64,000 nucleotides of DNA from CAZDUS01 sp964508705 (GTDB taxonomy: Bacteria > Verrucomicrobiota > Kiritimatiellia > CAIKKV01 > CAITUY01): the NCBI GenBank assembly GCA_964508705.1, contig CAZDUS010000004.1:1-64000 (forward strand), read 5' to 3'. Position 1 is the first letter of the stretch, and each line of letters opens with the position of its first letter. The notes beneath the pieces are model-generated. The model made no database searches, had not been told where the DNA came from, and saw only the letters and a program-made list of their open reading frames with translations. Below are positions 34,849 to 42,722 of the stretch, piece by piece. Position numbers and translations under genes: made by a program.

Positions 34849-35514
34849 TCATCTCACGCCCATTATCTTGTGTAATTGAGTATACACCCGCACAGGCAAG
34901 CGCTCCTCCAAAACCCACTGCCCCAGCTCTCCCAAAGCAACCTTCCCATGCACGACACCGAACAACACTGCATGGCAGCGTTTTACCAGATCATGACGCC
35001 GAACAACGTCTGCCGCCCACTCAAAATCAACCCTATCGGCTATGACAAACTTCACTTCATCGTAGCCCCTCAAGCGATTGATGTTCTCGAAATCCATGGC
35101 TCCTGACTCGCCGCTGCCTGGACACTTGACATCCATTACTGCTATCACCCCTTGTGGAATCGCCGAGATATCAATACTTCCATTGGTTTCCACCAAGACC
35201 GGCTTTCCTGTGGCGGCAAGCAAATCAGCCGCCAACTTCTGACATCCCGCCTGCAAAAGAGGCTCCCCTCCTGTTATCTCCGTAATGGCCGCCCCGCTCG
35301 CCAGCGCCTCTCTCACCAATTCACCGGTAGTCTTGATTTTCCCGCCGGCATAGGACTCCTTGGTGTCGCAATAGCGACACCTTAAATTACATCCGCTTAA
35401 TCGGATGAAGAAACAGGGCAGTCCTGCCCAAGTGGATTCACCTTGAATCGACAAAAACGTCTCAGCAATGGAAAGTTCTGCCTCGTCAGACACGCTAATC
35501 TCCCGCGATGCCAC
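34849..35514 (-). CDS. queE: QueE, 7-carboxy-7-deazaguanine synthase
   Basis: A 221-residue radical SAM enzyme that contracts the ring of carboxytetrahydropterin. The motif SGCNLRCRYCDTKESY carries the C-x3-C-x2-C cluster ligands; TFLSIQGESTWAGLPCFFIR precedes it and EITGGEPLLQ follows, all QueE hallmarks. Second gene of the queD-queE-queC set. Confidence 0.95.
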   Translation of the reverse strand: MASREISVSDEAELSIAETFLSIQGESTWAGLPCFFIRLSGCNLRCRYCDTKESYAGGKIKTTGELVREALASGAAITEITGGEPLLQAGCQKLAADLLAATGKPVLVETNGSIDISAIPQGVIAVMDVKCPGSGESGAMDFENINRLRGYDEVKFVIADRVDFEWAADVVRRHDLVKRCHAVLFGVVHGKVALGELGQWVLEERLPVRVYTQLHKIMGVR

Positions 35515-35544
35515 GATTATCGACTTACCCGTCTAAACCAATCA

Positions 35545-35922
35545 TCAAATCCCATCACTCCAGTAACTGGCCGTCGTTCCTGGCGTCTCGCATACCGTGA
35601 CTTTTGAAACCTTGAGCATCTTGCTATTCAAAAACCCCGAAAGCTGTTCATACAAATATCGAGCAAGATTTTCTGATGTCGGATTCTCGCGCATAAAAGC
35701 AGGCAATTGATTTAAATCACGATGATCTACTTCTTCCATCGCCTTGCGCACCGCACTCTTGATGTCCTTGAAATCAATCAGCATCCCTAATTCATTTAAA
35801 CTCTCACCCTGCACATAGACCTCCACGGCCCAATTATGACCGTGCTGATTGGCACAGGGACCATCGTACCCTTCCAACCGATGTGCTGCCGAAAAATGCG
35901 TTTTGATGCTCAATTCAAACAT
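35545..35922 (-). CDS. queD: QueD, 6-carboxytetrahydropterin synthase
   Basis: A 125-residue T-fold enzyme acting on dihydroneopterin triphosphate. Zinc ligands are visible in FSAAHRLEGYDGPCANQHGHNW, with the catalytic cysteine in the same segment, and PTSENLARYLYEQL and the C-terminal VCETPGTTASYW complete the family pattern. It opens the preQ0 set; 54 bases separate it from the cyclohydrolase gene upstream. No preQ1 riboswitch could be recognised. Confidence 0.94.
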   Translation of the reverse strand: MFELSIKTHFSAAHRLEGYDGPCANQHGHNWAVEVYVQGESLNELGMLIDFKDIKSAVRKAMEEVDHRDLNQLPAFMRENPTSENLARYLYEQLSGFLNSKMLKVSKVTVCETPGTTASYWSDGI

Positions 35923-35976
35923 ATAATCCCCACTCCCCTTTCGCGTTGTTTGCGCGTTTCAAAGATAACCAGTCCC

Positions 35977-36660
35977 TTACTTTTCAAATTGATAGCACTT
36001 CCGGACGTCAGTCAGCGTACACGCCTTGAGATATCCGGCAATGGCCGCATCATACGACGCCGTATGCGCAAAAGCCTTCCGCGCCAAATTCAACCGGGTT
36101 TCAAACGATAGACATCCTTGGGAAGTCTCCAACTCCTTCACAACACCATCATAATCAGAGGGATCAGTCACGGAAGCCACCCTCAAATAATTCTTCGCCG
36201 ATGCCCTCACCATGCATGGTCCGCCAATGTCGATATTTGATCTCGCATTCTCCGGTGTGGCCCCCGCCTTGGCTATTGTCGCCGCAAACGGATATAGATT
36301 CACAATCACCATGTCTATAGCCACAGCTTTTGTCCGTTTGAGATCGTCCGCATGGGCCGTATTATACGTTTCACTCAGCAGGCCAAGATAGATTTTGAAG
36401 TCCAGTGTTTTCACCAAACCGCCCTGCATTTCCGGTTGCCCAGTGTAATCGGAAACCTGCACCAGATTCCTCGAGGCCGCAACCCCCAGCATATCCTTAA
36501 TCGCCAAATAGGTACCGCCGGTGGAATATATCTTAACGTCAGGATTGATCTTAATAAGGGCAGGAACTATTCGATCAAGACCTGTCTTATCCGAGACACT
36601 CGCCAGCACATTCTTGACCTTAACGCCTTCATCAATCCGCTCAACCACATTTAACGCCAT
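35977..36660 (-). CDS. stand-alone IMP cyclohydrolase domain (PurH N-terminal domain)
   Basis: The 227-residue protein matches only the N-terminal, MGS-like IMP cyclohydrolase half of PurH: VLASVSDKTGLDRIVPALIK, YSTGGTYLAIKD, VSDYTGQPEMQGGLVKTLDF, DMVIVNLYPF, NIDIGGPCMVRASAKNY and FAHTASYDAAIAGYL. It ends there with a stop, and no AICAR formyltransferase half follows. The expected reaction is ring closure of FAICAR to IMP. The formyltransferase must then be a separate protein elsewhere. AAAGGAACC lies before the chosen ATG. It precedes the preQ0 genes on the same strand, which also draw on purine precursors. Confidence 0.88.
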   Translation of the reverse strand: MALNVVERIDEGVKVKNVLASVSDKTGLDRIVPALIKINPDVKIYSTGGTYLAIKDMLGVAASRNLVQVSDYTGQPEMQGGLVKTLDFKIYLGLLSETYNTAHADDLKRTKAVAIDMVIVNLYPFAATIAKAGATPENARSNIDIGGPCMVRASAKNYLRVASVTDPSDYDGVVKELETSQGCLSFETRLNLARKAFAHTASYDAAIAGYLKACTLTDVRKCYQFEK

Positions 36661-36846
36661 AACGGTTCCTTTCAGCATAGACACCAATCAAATCAACATT
36701 TAATTTGCGAGATGAACACCGGCAAATTATGCCACAAATCCCAAACAACAAAAGCAGAACGTCAGGGCGACAGGAAGAAGCGGAGTGGGGCGATAAAGCG
36801 GGTGCCCCCGTTAATGGCCGAGAGCCCGTTTACTGGTGGTTTTGAG

Positions 36847-36922
36847 TGGAGCCAACAGTCGGGATTGAACCGACGACCTGCGCATTACGAATGCGCTGCT
36901 CTACCAGCTGAGCTATGTTGGC
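36847..36922 (-). tRNA. tRNA-Thr (anticodon CGT)
   Basis: Minus-strand cloverleaf: acceptor GCCAACA / TGTTGGC, D arm GCTCAGCTGGTAGAGC, anticodon stem GCGCA / TGCGC around TTCGTAA, T arm GTCGGTTCAATCCCGAC, discriminator T and an encoded CCA. The anticodon reads ACG. Confidence 0.95.
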
Positions 36923-36975
36923 AATAAACAAGCGGGCATTACGATACCGAAAAGCAACAGCGTGTCAACTCCCGC

Positions 36976-38085
36976 TTAAGCCATCATTTTTGCCAGCATT
37001 ACCTCCAAAATCGTCTCTTCAGGCACACTACTGGAAACAAGCGATTCATGCGCCGCCATAGCCAAACGTTGGTTATTTTTTAAAGCGTTCAACGAATAAG
37101 CTTGCGCCTGTTGCCCCAAGATCCCGACTCGGAACTCATGCAAGGCTCGAGGATTCTTTTTCAATGCTACCGTCAGGACCTCTTCCACGTCCGGCGTTAA
37201 ATTATTCCACTCGCCTAACATCCCGCCACCACCGTAACCTGGCTTCAATCGAAGCCATCCCCTGTCCAAAGCCTCTCTATACACCAATAATTCACGCACC
37301 CGGTTGACAATCACTGTAACAATGGCTATCGCGCTCTCTTTCTGCGCCAGCAGACGGTGCAAGATCTGTAAGGCTCTGGAGAGTTGCCTCTTCCCTACAG
37401 CATCTTGAATATCCCACAACGCAGACTCTGAAGATGAAACCACAATGGCATCAATATCATATTCAGACACCCCGGACTGGCCATGTGTATATAGCGCTAA
37501 CTTTTCAACTTCATTGAATATTTGCCGGGAGTCAGCACCAACTTTTGAGATAAAAAGTTCTATCGCCGCAGGACTTGCTCTTAATTTGTGGTCGGAGAGC
37601 GCCTGCCGTAATGCAGCACGCCCATAATTTTCCACTTCTTTTGTCTTCTCGGGAAGGGAAAATTCCTTCACCTCAAATAGACTGGCGCATGTTTTATAGA
37701 ATGAAGATCGCTTGTCAACTTTCGGAGCTGTTACAAGCAGGACGTTCCCCCCCGGAGGAGTGTCCTTCAAAAACTGGGCAAGCTCCTTAACTTTAGACTT
37801 AACCTCTTCATTTTGAGCCACTTGCCCATCCGCAAGAAAATTAACATCACGCCACCAAACCACTTTACCCTGCTCCGAGAAAAAGCCCCGCGTCATGAAC
37901 GCCTCAAGACAGCGCTTAATGGCTACCGAAACTCCCTCTTCATTGTCAGCCCGCCCGTCAATGATCTCGAGCCCAAACGCCCGCTCACTTTCCGGCACTA
38001 GTTTATGAATGAATTGCTGTGCCGCTATTCCTGCGGCGAACTCATCATCACCCATAAAAAGATATACCGACCCTTTACCACTCAT
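36976..38085 (-). CDS. holA: DNA polymerase III subunit delta
   Basis: The clamp-loader delta subunit, 369 residues, starting MSGKGSVYLFMGDDEFAAG. The family's N-terminal pattern (YLF-GDDEF) is followed by SLPEKTKEVENYGRAALRQA, LISKVGADSRQIFNEVEKLA and the C-terminal collar domain. Overall similarity to HolA is low, as is usual for this protein. The start with GGCAAGG upstream is preferred over one 45 bases earlier. Divergent from the HD phosphohydrolase gene. Confidence 0.85.
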   Translation of the reverse strand: MSGKGSVYLFMGDDEFAAGIAAQQFIHKLVPESERAFGLEIIDGRADNEEGVSVAIKRCLEAFMTRGFFSEQGKVVWWRDVNFLADGQVAQNEEVKSKVKELAQFLKDTPPGGNVLLVTAPKVDKRSSFYKTCASLFEVKEFSLPEKTKEVENYGRAALRQALSDHKLRASPAAIELFISKVGADSRQIFNEVEKLALYTHGQSGVSEYDIDAIVVSSSESALWDIQDAVGKRQLSRALQILHRLLAQKESAIAIVTVIVNRVRELLVYREALDRGWLRLKPGYGGGGMLGEWNNLTPDVEEVLTVALKKNPRALHEFRVGILGQQAQAYSLNALKNNQRLAMAAHESLVSSSVPEETILEVMLAKMMA

Positions 38086-38161
38086 ACCTTGCCAGCCCTC
38101 AATAAAAAATGCATTAATATCTTGTATCAAGTCGTTTTGAGTTTGTCACGATACGCGATCA

Positions 38162-39685
38162 ATGAATCAAGGACTCTCAAAATTTAGATCCCAGCGCCTG
38201 CGAGACAGATTAAAGGATTCTAGCTCGAGAATTCGACCCAATGTCGATCATTGGTCCCGCCAACCAGCCGTAGGAATCGTTATTGGTCTTTTTTTATGGT
38301 TGGCATCCTGTGCACTCCTTCATATGGCGGATACGAGCATGCAGGCGGTCAAAACCGCAAGCATCTCGACTCTTGTCTACAAAAGTCTCCTTCTTCTTAT
38401 AAGCACCTCCCTTGCCGCCCTGATTCTACGTATGCTCGACCCAGTACTCTTTTCCAATAATTCCCGTATCCTGCTCATTGCCATGGGTTGTCTTCTCACC
38501 ATCCTGCCAGCGGGATTTCTCAAATATTATTCCGGGCAGTATCCCTTGCTCTCCAATACCACCGTATCTTTGCTTATACCGTATCCCCTCGCGCCGCTGC
38601 TCGCCGGACTGCTTCTGGGCACCCCAGCCGCCATGGTCGCCGGTCTATGGGTAATTCTTGCGTCCATGGTGTTGCTTGGATCTAGCACTACAACTCTATT
38701 CGTGGGTCTTGTCGCCACCGTCACGGTATCGCTGATGGTTCCTCAGGTTAGACGCAGGACTCAAGTAATCCGGATTGGACTTGTCACAGGTCTGCTCCAG
38801 TCCATTCTGGTTTTTTCCCATCTCAACCATTTGCCGCCAGATTGGGACAGCATCATTCAGGAGGTGGTTTTTTGTGTAATTGGAGGGGTCAGCGCATCTC
38901 TCATTGTCGTAGTATTCCTTCCGCTGTTTGAGTCTCTTTTCGGAATATCGACCACCATCACCCTGCTCGAACTCTCTGATTTAGGGCACCCCTTGCTTCA
39001 ACGATTGGCCTTTGAAGCGCCGGGAACATATCACCATAGCTTGATGACGGCCAATCTCGCGCATGCGGCCGCAGACTCCATCCAAGCCAACAGCATTCTC
39101 GCGCGGGTCGGCGCATATTTCCACGACATTGGCAAGCTGACCAAGGCAAAATATTTCACAGAAAACATTCAGTCTTCAGAAAGCCCTCATGACGAACTTA
39201 CGCCCAGCATGAGCGCACTCATCGTGATGGGGCATGTTAAGGAAGGGTTGAGCTTGGCTATGCTGCACAAGCTCCCGCGGGAAGTTATGGATATGATTGA
39301 GCAGCACCACGGCACTGCTCTGGCGGCCTACTTCCATCACAAGGCCGGACAGCAAGTTCAAGCGGAGTCAAAAGAGTCTGGCAATCGAGCAAAGCCACCC
39401 CCCGTTGATGAATCCAACTATCGCTATACGGGTCCACGACCTCTAAGCAGAGAGGCCGCCATTGTCATGCTGGCTGATTCGGTGGAAGCGGCCTCCCGAT
39501 CCCTGGAGAAACTCACTCCGAATCATATTAAGGAATTGGTGGATCGCCTGGTCGATAAGCGTTTTGAGGATGGCCAGCTAGATGACTGCGAAATGCAATT
39601 AGCCGAGCTGGCCGAGGTAAAAAAGGCTTTTGTTTCCTGCCTGACGAATATGCTCCACAGTCGAGTTTCATACCCTAAACCATGA
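38162..39685 (+). CDS. PgpH-like membrane HD phosphohydrolase (7TM-HD)
   Basis: A 507-residue membrane protein: about seven transmembrane segments between residues 37 and 262, then a cytosolic HD domain with YHHSLMTANLAHAAA, FHDIGKLTKAKYF (H321, D322), HVKEGL, EQHHGTALAAYFHHK and MLADSVEAASRSL. The HD part matches PgpH, which degrades cyclic di-AMP. The large extracellular 7TMR-HDED domain normally found after the first helix is missing, so the protein is about 200 residues shorter. Its stop overlaps ybeY by 4 bases; pgpH next to ybeY is a known arrangement. Confidence 0.85.
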   Translation: MNQGLSKFRSQRLRDRLKDSSSRIRPNVDHWSRQPAVGIVIGLFLWLASCALLHMADTSMQAVKTASISTLVYKSLLLLISTSLAALILRMLDPVLFSNNSRILLIAMGCLLTILPAGFLKYYSGQYPLLSNTTVSLLIPYPLAPLLAGLLLGTPAAMVAGLWVILASMVLLGSSTTTLFVGLVATVTVSLMVPQVRRRTQVIRIGLVTGLLQSILVFSHLNHLPPDWDSIIQEVVFCVIGGVSASLIVVVFLPLFESLFGISTTITLLELSDLGHPLLQRLAFEAPGTYHHSLMTANLAHAAADSIQANSILARVGAYFHDIGKLTKAKYFTENIQSSESPHDELTPSMSALIVMGHVKEGLSLAMLHKLPREVMDMIEQHHGTALAAYFHHKAGQQVQAESKESGNRAKPPPVDESNYRYTGPRPLSREAAIVMLADSVEAASRSLEKLTPNHIKELVDRLVDKRFEDGQLDDCEMQLAELAEVKKAFVSCLTNMLHSRVSYPKP

Positions 39686-40143
39686 ACGTTGCCATTATTA
39701 ACGATTCAAGCATCCGGGTGAATGTACGTTTGATGAAAAAATTAACGGAACTATTTCTGTGCAAGGCATCAAAACAGGCTAAATGCTACTGGGGCGACAT
39801 ATCTCTGGTTCTTCTTGATGATAACGGAATTCAAGCCATGAACCGTTCATTCTTAAAGCATGACCACCCAACAGATGTCATCAGTTTCTCTTACGATCCT
39901 GTTCCCGGTGAGTCCGTCGCCGTATCTGGCGAAATCCTTGTTAATGTTGAAATGGCCCTGCGCTTGGGAAGACGTTTTAATGGCTCCAAACGGGAATTAG
40001 CCCTCTATATCGCACATGGCTGCGATCATTTAACCGGAGCTGACGATGCCTCCGAGACTGACCGCCGCCGTATGCGATCCCGTGAGTTACGCTGGATCAG
40101 GATTGCTGACAAGGAAGACCTCATTTCAGGACTACTTCCATAG
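39682..40143 (+). CDS. ybeY: YbeY, endoribonuclease for rRNA maturation
   Basis: A 153-residue protein with HPTDVISFSYD, SGEILVNVEMA and the metal site AHGCDHLTGADD. The usual site is H-x3-H-x5-H; here H112 and H116 are present but the third ligand is aspartate (D122). A similar aspartate occurs in some other lineages, so activity is probably kept. The gene is coupled to the HD phosphohydrolase upstream (ATGA overlap), and recO follows after 14 bases. Confidence 0.9.
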   Translation: MNVAIINDSSIRVNVRLMKKLTELFLCKASKQAKCYWGDISLVLLDDNGIQAMNRSFLKHDHPTDVISFSYDPVPGESVAVSGEILVNVEMALRLGRRFNGSKRELALYIAHGCDHLTGADDASETDRRRMRSRELRWIRIADKEDLISGLLP

Positions 40144-40157
40144 GAAGCGGCGCGCCC

Positions 40158-40913
40158 ATGATCTCAAAGACCCACGGCATCGCTCTGCGCATAGATCCAT
40201 TTTCAAAAACATCACATATCATTTCCTGGTTAACCCCCGACAAGGGTCGGATATCAACGCTTGCGAAGGGAGCAATGCGGCCAAGAAGCGCCTTTCTGGG
40301 CCAATACGACCTCTTTTACACCTGCGAATTGGTGTACTATCCTGGCACACGAAGCGCTCTGGGTATTCTCAAAGAGTGTAGCCCCGTGAATCACCGTGAT
40401 GGCATGAGAACCCGATGGAAGTCCTTTCTGGCCGCATCTTATTTCGCGGATGTTCTTCATCGAATCCCCGAAACAGACGCACCCAATCTTTCCTTGTATC
40501 GTTTTGCTGGTCGTATGTTTGATTTTTTGGCAAAGCAGGACTGCAGTGTTAACGCCCTGTACTGGGCAGAGTTAAAACTCCTATCAATGCTTGGGGTTGG
40601 CCCTCGTCTTCTCTCATGCGTCGCTTGTGGCAGTAGCAGCATCCCTGTCTCAGGTCCAACTTCGTTTTCAATACCTAGAGGAGGCTTGATATGCGATTCA
40701 TGTCGCGTGGGAGCTAAAGATGAAATTATCCCAGTCAATCAAGACACCCTTGCCATGCTCAGACAATGGCAACAGGCCTCAACTCCATTAATTGCAGAAC
40801 GTACCGCATGTTCTGATCACCAGAATGGCATGATAGACAAGATCCTCACCAACTTCATGACCTATCATGTTGAGTCATCAACCTCTCGATCAGTTGCCCT
40901 GGCAATGCTATAG
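40158..40913 (+). CDS. recO: RecO, recombination mediator
   Basis: A 251-residue protein with an N-terminal OB fold (GIALRIDPFSKTSHIISWLT, KGAMRPRSAFLGQYDLF) and a helical part with a C4 zinc finger (CVACG ... CDSC). It loads RecA on SSB-coated DNA with RecR. Last gene of the three-gene operon; a strong hairpin follows 30 bases later, though its T-run faces the other strand. Confidence 0.9.
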   Translation: MISKTHGIALRIDPFSKTSHIISWLTPDKGRISTLAKGAMRPRSAFLGQYDLFYTCELVYYPGTRSALGILKECSPVNHRDGMRTRWKSFLAASYFADVLHRIPETDAPNLSLYRFAGRMFDFLAKQDCSVNALYWAELKLLSMLGVGPRLLSCVACGSSSIPVSGPTSFSIPRGGLICDSCRVGAKDEIIPVNQDTLAMLRQWQQASTPLIAERTACSDHQNGMIDKILTNFMTYHVESSTSRSVALAML

Positions 40914-40936
40914 AAATCCAGAAGGTGATTACGGCA

Positions 40937-40965
40937 TAAAAAAAGGCGTCTCAAATGAGACGCCT
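40937..40965 (-). terminator. Rho-independent terminator of the PEP-CTERM gene
   Basis: A perfect 9-bp stem (AGGCGTCTC / GAGACGCCT) with loop AAAT; on the minus strand it is followed by seven T. It lies 22 bases after the stop of the minus-strand gene. On the plus strand it may help to end recO transcription, but has no T-run there. Confidence 0.85.
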
Positions 40966-40987
40966 AAAGGTACTACTAACCGTGATA

Positions 40988-41671
40988 CTACGCTTTTGCA
41001 ATTCGAATCTTCAACTGCCCTATCAAACCAGCAAATCTATGCCTGAACGTCATTCCCAAGGACAATACCACAGCTAATATCATCCACACCGTCTCAGGCT
41101 CCGGCACAGCAAGCGTTAGATTGTCAAATTTATATATTACTTCACCCACTGCAGTCCCGGGGTTCATAACGTAGATACCCAACCATGTCGCATTATCCAA
41201 ATCTGAAAGAAAATTCGCTTCAGATCCGCCGTTAAAGGGGTTCCATGATGTAGCCCCTAGCCCAGCGCTGAATGTAGTCACTCCAGTCGCTGGAATGCTG
41301 TTAACGTTCCAAACGTAAGTATAGTAGTGACCATTCCCTGATCCAAAATACAACGCAAGGGCGTCAGGTGCGGTACCCGTTGTCTCAAGCTCAAAAGTAA
41401 CAAACTGATAGAGGTTTAAATTGGTGGTTATATTGTCAGACGGCGCGACAGATGTCCGTAGAAAACCAGCCCCCGTAAAACCGAACAATGATACAGCCAC
41501 CTGTCCATTATCCCACGTGGCAAAGCCGTCATCCGTATCACTTCCGTCATAGGAACCAACCCATCCCGCCATATCTGATTCCCACGTTTCTTGAATGATC
41601 GGCACAGCGCTTAATTCAACACACTGCAACATGCATGCGCCAGCAACTATGGCATAAATCCAATTTTTCAT
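40988..41671 (-). CDS. PEP-CTERM sorting domain protein
   Basis: A 227-residue exported protein with a signal peptide (MKNWIYAIVAGACMLQCVEL...), a beta-rich body of the carbohydrate-binding or LamG-like kind (WESDMAGWVGSYDGSDTDDG at its start), and a C-terminal tripartite signal: VPEPE, a hydrophobic helix WMILAVVLSLGMTF and a basic end RHRF. Such signals are processed by exosortase (EpsH/XrtA), which should be encoded elsewhere. It is the last gene before a terminator. Confidence 0.88.
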   Translation of the reverse strand: MKNWIYAIVAGACMLQCVELSAVPIIQETWESDMAGWVGSYDGSDTDDGFATWDNGQVAVSLFGFTGAGFLRTSVAPSDNITTNLNLYQFVTFELETTGTAPDALALYFGSGNGHYYTYVWNVNSIPATGVTTFSAGLGATSWNPFNGGSEANFLSDLDNATWLGIYVMNPGTAVGEVIYKFDNLTLAVPEPETVWMILAVVLSLGMTFRHRFAGLIGQLKIRIAKA

Positions 41672-41690
41672 TATATCACCCCGTTACATC

Positions 41691-42686
41691 CTACTGCTTG
41701 TCAATCTCAACCTTAAACGCCTTAAACTCGCTCCCATTTTCATCTGCGGCAACCCAAGCATTCCCTGCAGCCTTACTGCTGATCTGGGATTCCACAACTT
41801 GGAACCCGTTGCTCTCACCTGTTAAATCGCTGGATTCGAATACCGTAAACTTTCGATAATCCACATGCTTCCACTTGACTACAGGCTTCCCATTATCATC
41901 GGACGCAATCTCAATTCGGAACATGGAGTTGGAATCCTGTGGGTTAGTTCCTGCAATATACTCATCGTGGTTGCTCATGCCATCCCTGTCAGCATCGCCA
42001 TCAGCGTGTCCTGTAACAGCGTTAGTAAACCCATTCTGCTGTAGCCAATAGACAGGCATGTCATCTGCCGTAATAGGACCTTTTTCCCAAGGCCCCACAA
42101 GCTTGAAGTTGTCGATATAAATGCTGCCAGCCGCCGTTTCTGTCCGTCCATCATTAATGACTGAAACCTTTGTAACCGTCGATAGTTTGTTTGAAAATGT
42201 ATCTGGATCAACACCCCCCCAAGCACTACTGTACCACAGAGGAACTTCAACATGCATAAACACGCCCGTCACCGAAGGTAGCTGGAATTGCTGATCAAAT
42301 GTAGTCCCATCTTGACAGGTAAGCCTCACACGCGTAGCTCCATTAATTGCACCTGCCTTCATGACATCAAAAGCAACTTTATCAACAGCAGAGTTGATGA
42401 AGTTGCCAACAAACATCCCTGCAGAAGCCGCTCCGTCCGCATATACACCGCCCTGCAAATCAGGGTATGGCGGAGCGTTTACCAAGGCATTAAACTTAAT
42501 CACTAATGATTTATTTAGGTAGGCCTTTGGCGCATCGAGTGGTTCAGCTTTCCATTTAGCATCGTTGGTCGACCAAGCTTCGACAATATTCGCCACTGGT
42601 TGATATGGAACCACATCAGCAAGGACAACTCCTGCCATATGCGCCACCATTGTCGCCACTAAACTAACTGTTAATCGCATTTTCAT
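41691..42686 (-). CDS. secreted protein with DxDxDG calcium-binding motif
   Basis: I recognise no family for the bulk of this 331-residue protein. It has a signal peptide (MKMRLTVSLVATMVAHMAGVVLA), a beta-rich region of about 190 residues, and a thrombospondin type 3-like segment DGDADRDGMSNHDEYIAGTN followed by PQDSNSMFRIEI, then a short beta domain. This segment is widespread in secreted proteins of PVC bacteria. GGGGGTAGCT precedes the start. Its neighbours on both sides are also secreted. Confidence 0.75.
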   Translation of the reverse strand: MKMRLTVSLVATMVAHMAGVVLADVVPYQPVANIVEAWSTNDAKWKAEPLDAPKAYLNKSLVIKFNALVNAPPYPDLQGGVYADGAASAGMFVGNFINSAVDKVAFDVMKAGAINGATRVRLTCQDGTTFDQQFQLPSVTGVFMHVEVPLWYSSAWGGVDPDTFSNKLSTVTKVSVINDGRTETAAGSIYIDNFKLVGPWEKGPITADDMPVYWLQQNGFTNAVTGHADGDADRDGMSNHDEYIAGTNPQDSNSMFRIEIASDDNGKPVVKWKHVDYRKFTVFESSDLTGESNGFQVVESQISSKAAGNAWVAADENGSEFKAFKVEIDKQ

Positions 42687-42722
42687 AGCTACCCCCAAAT
42701 TCATCCACATCACCCGCCCATC

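Noticed and set aside
35923..35976. preQ1 riboswitch upstream of queD
   Set aside because: The gap is only 54 bases and no aptamer-like hairpin with an A-rich tail could be drawn.
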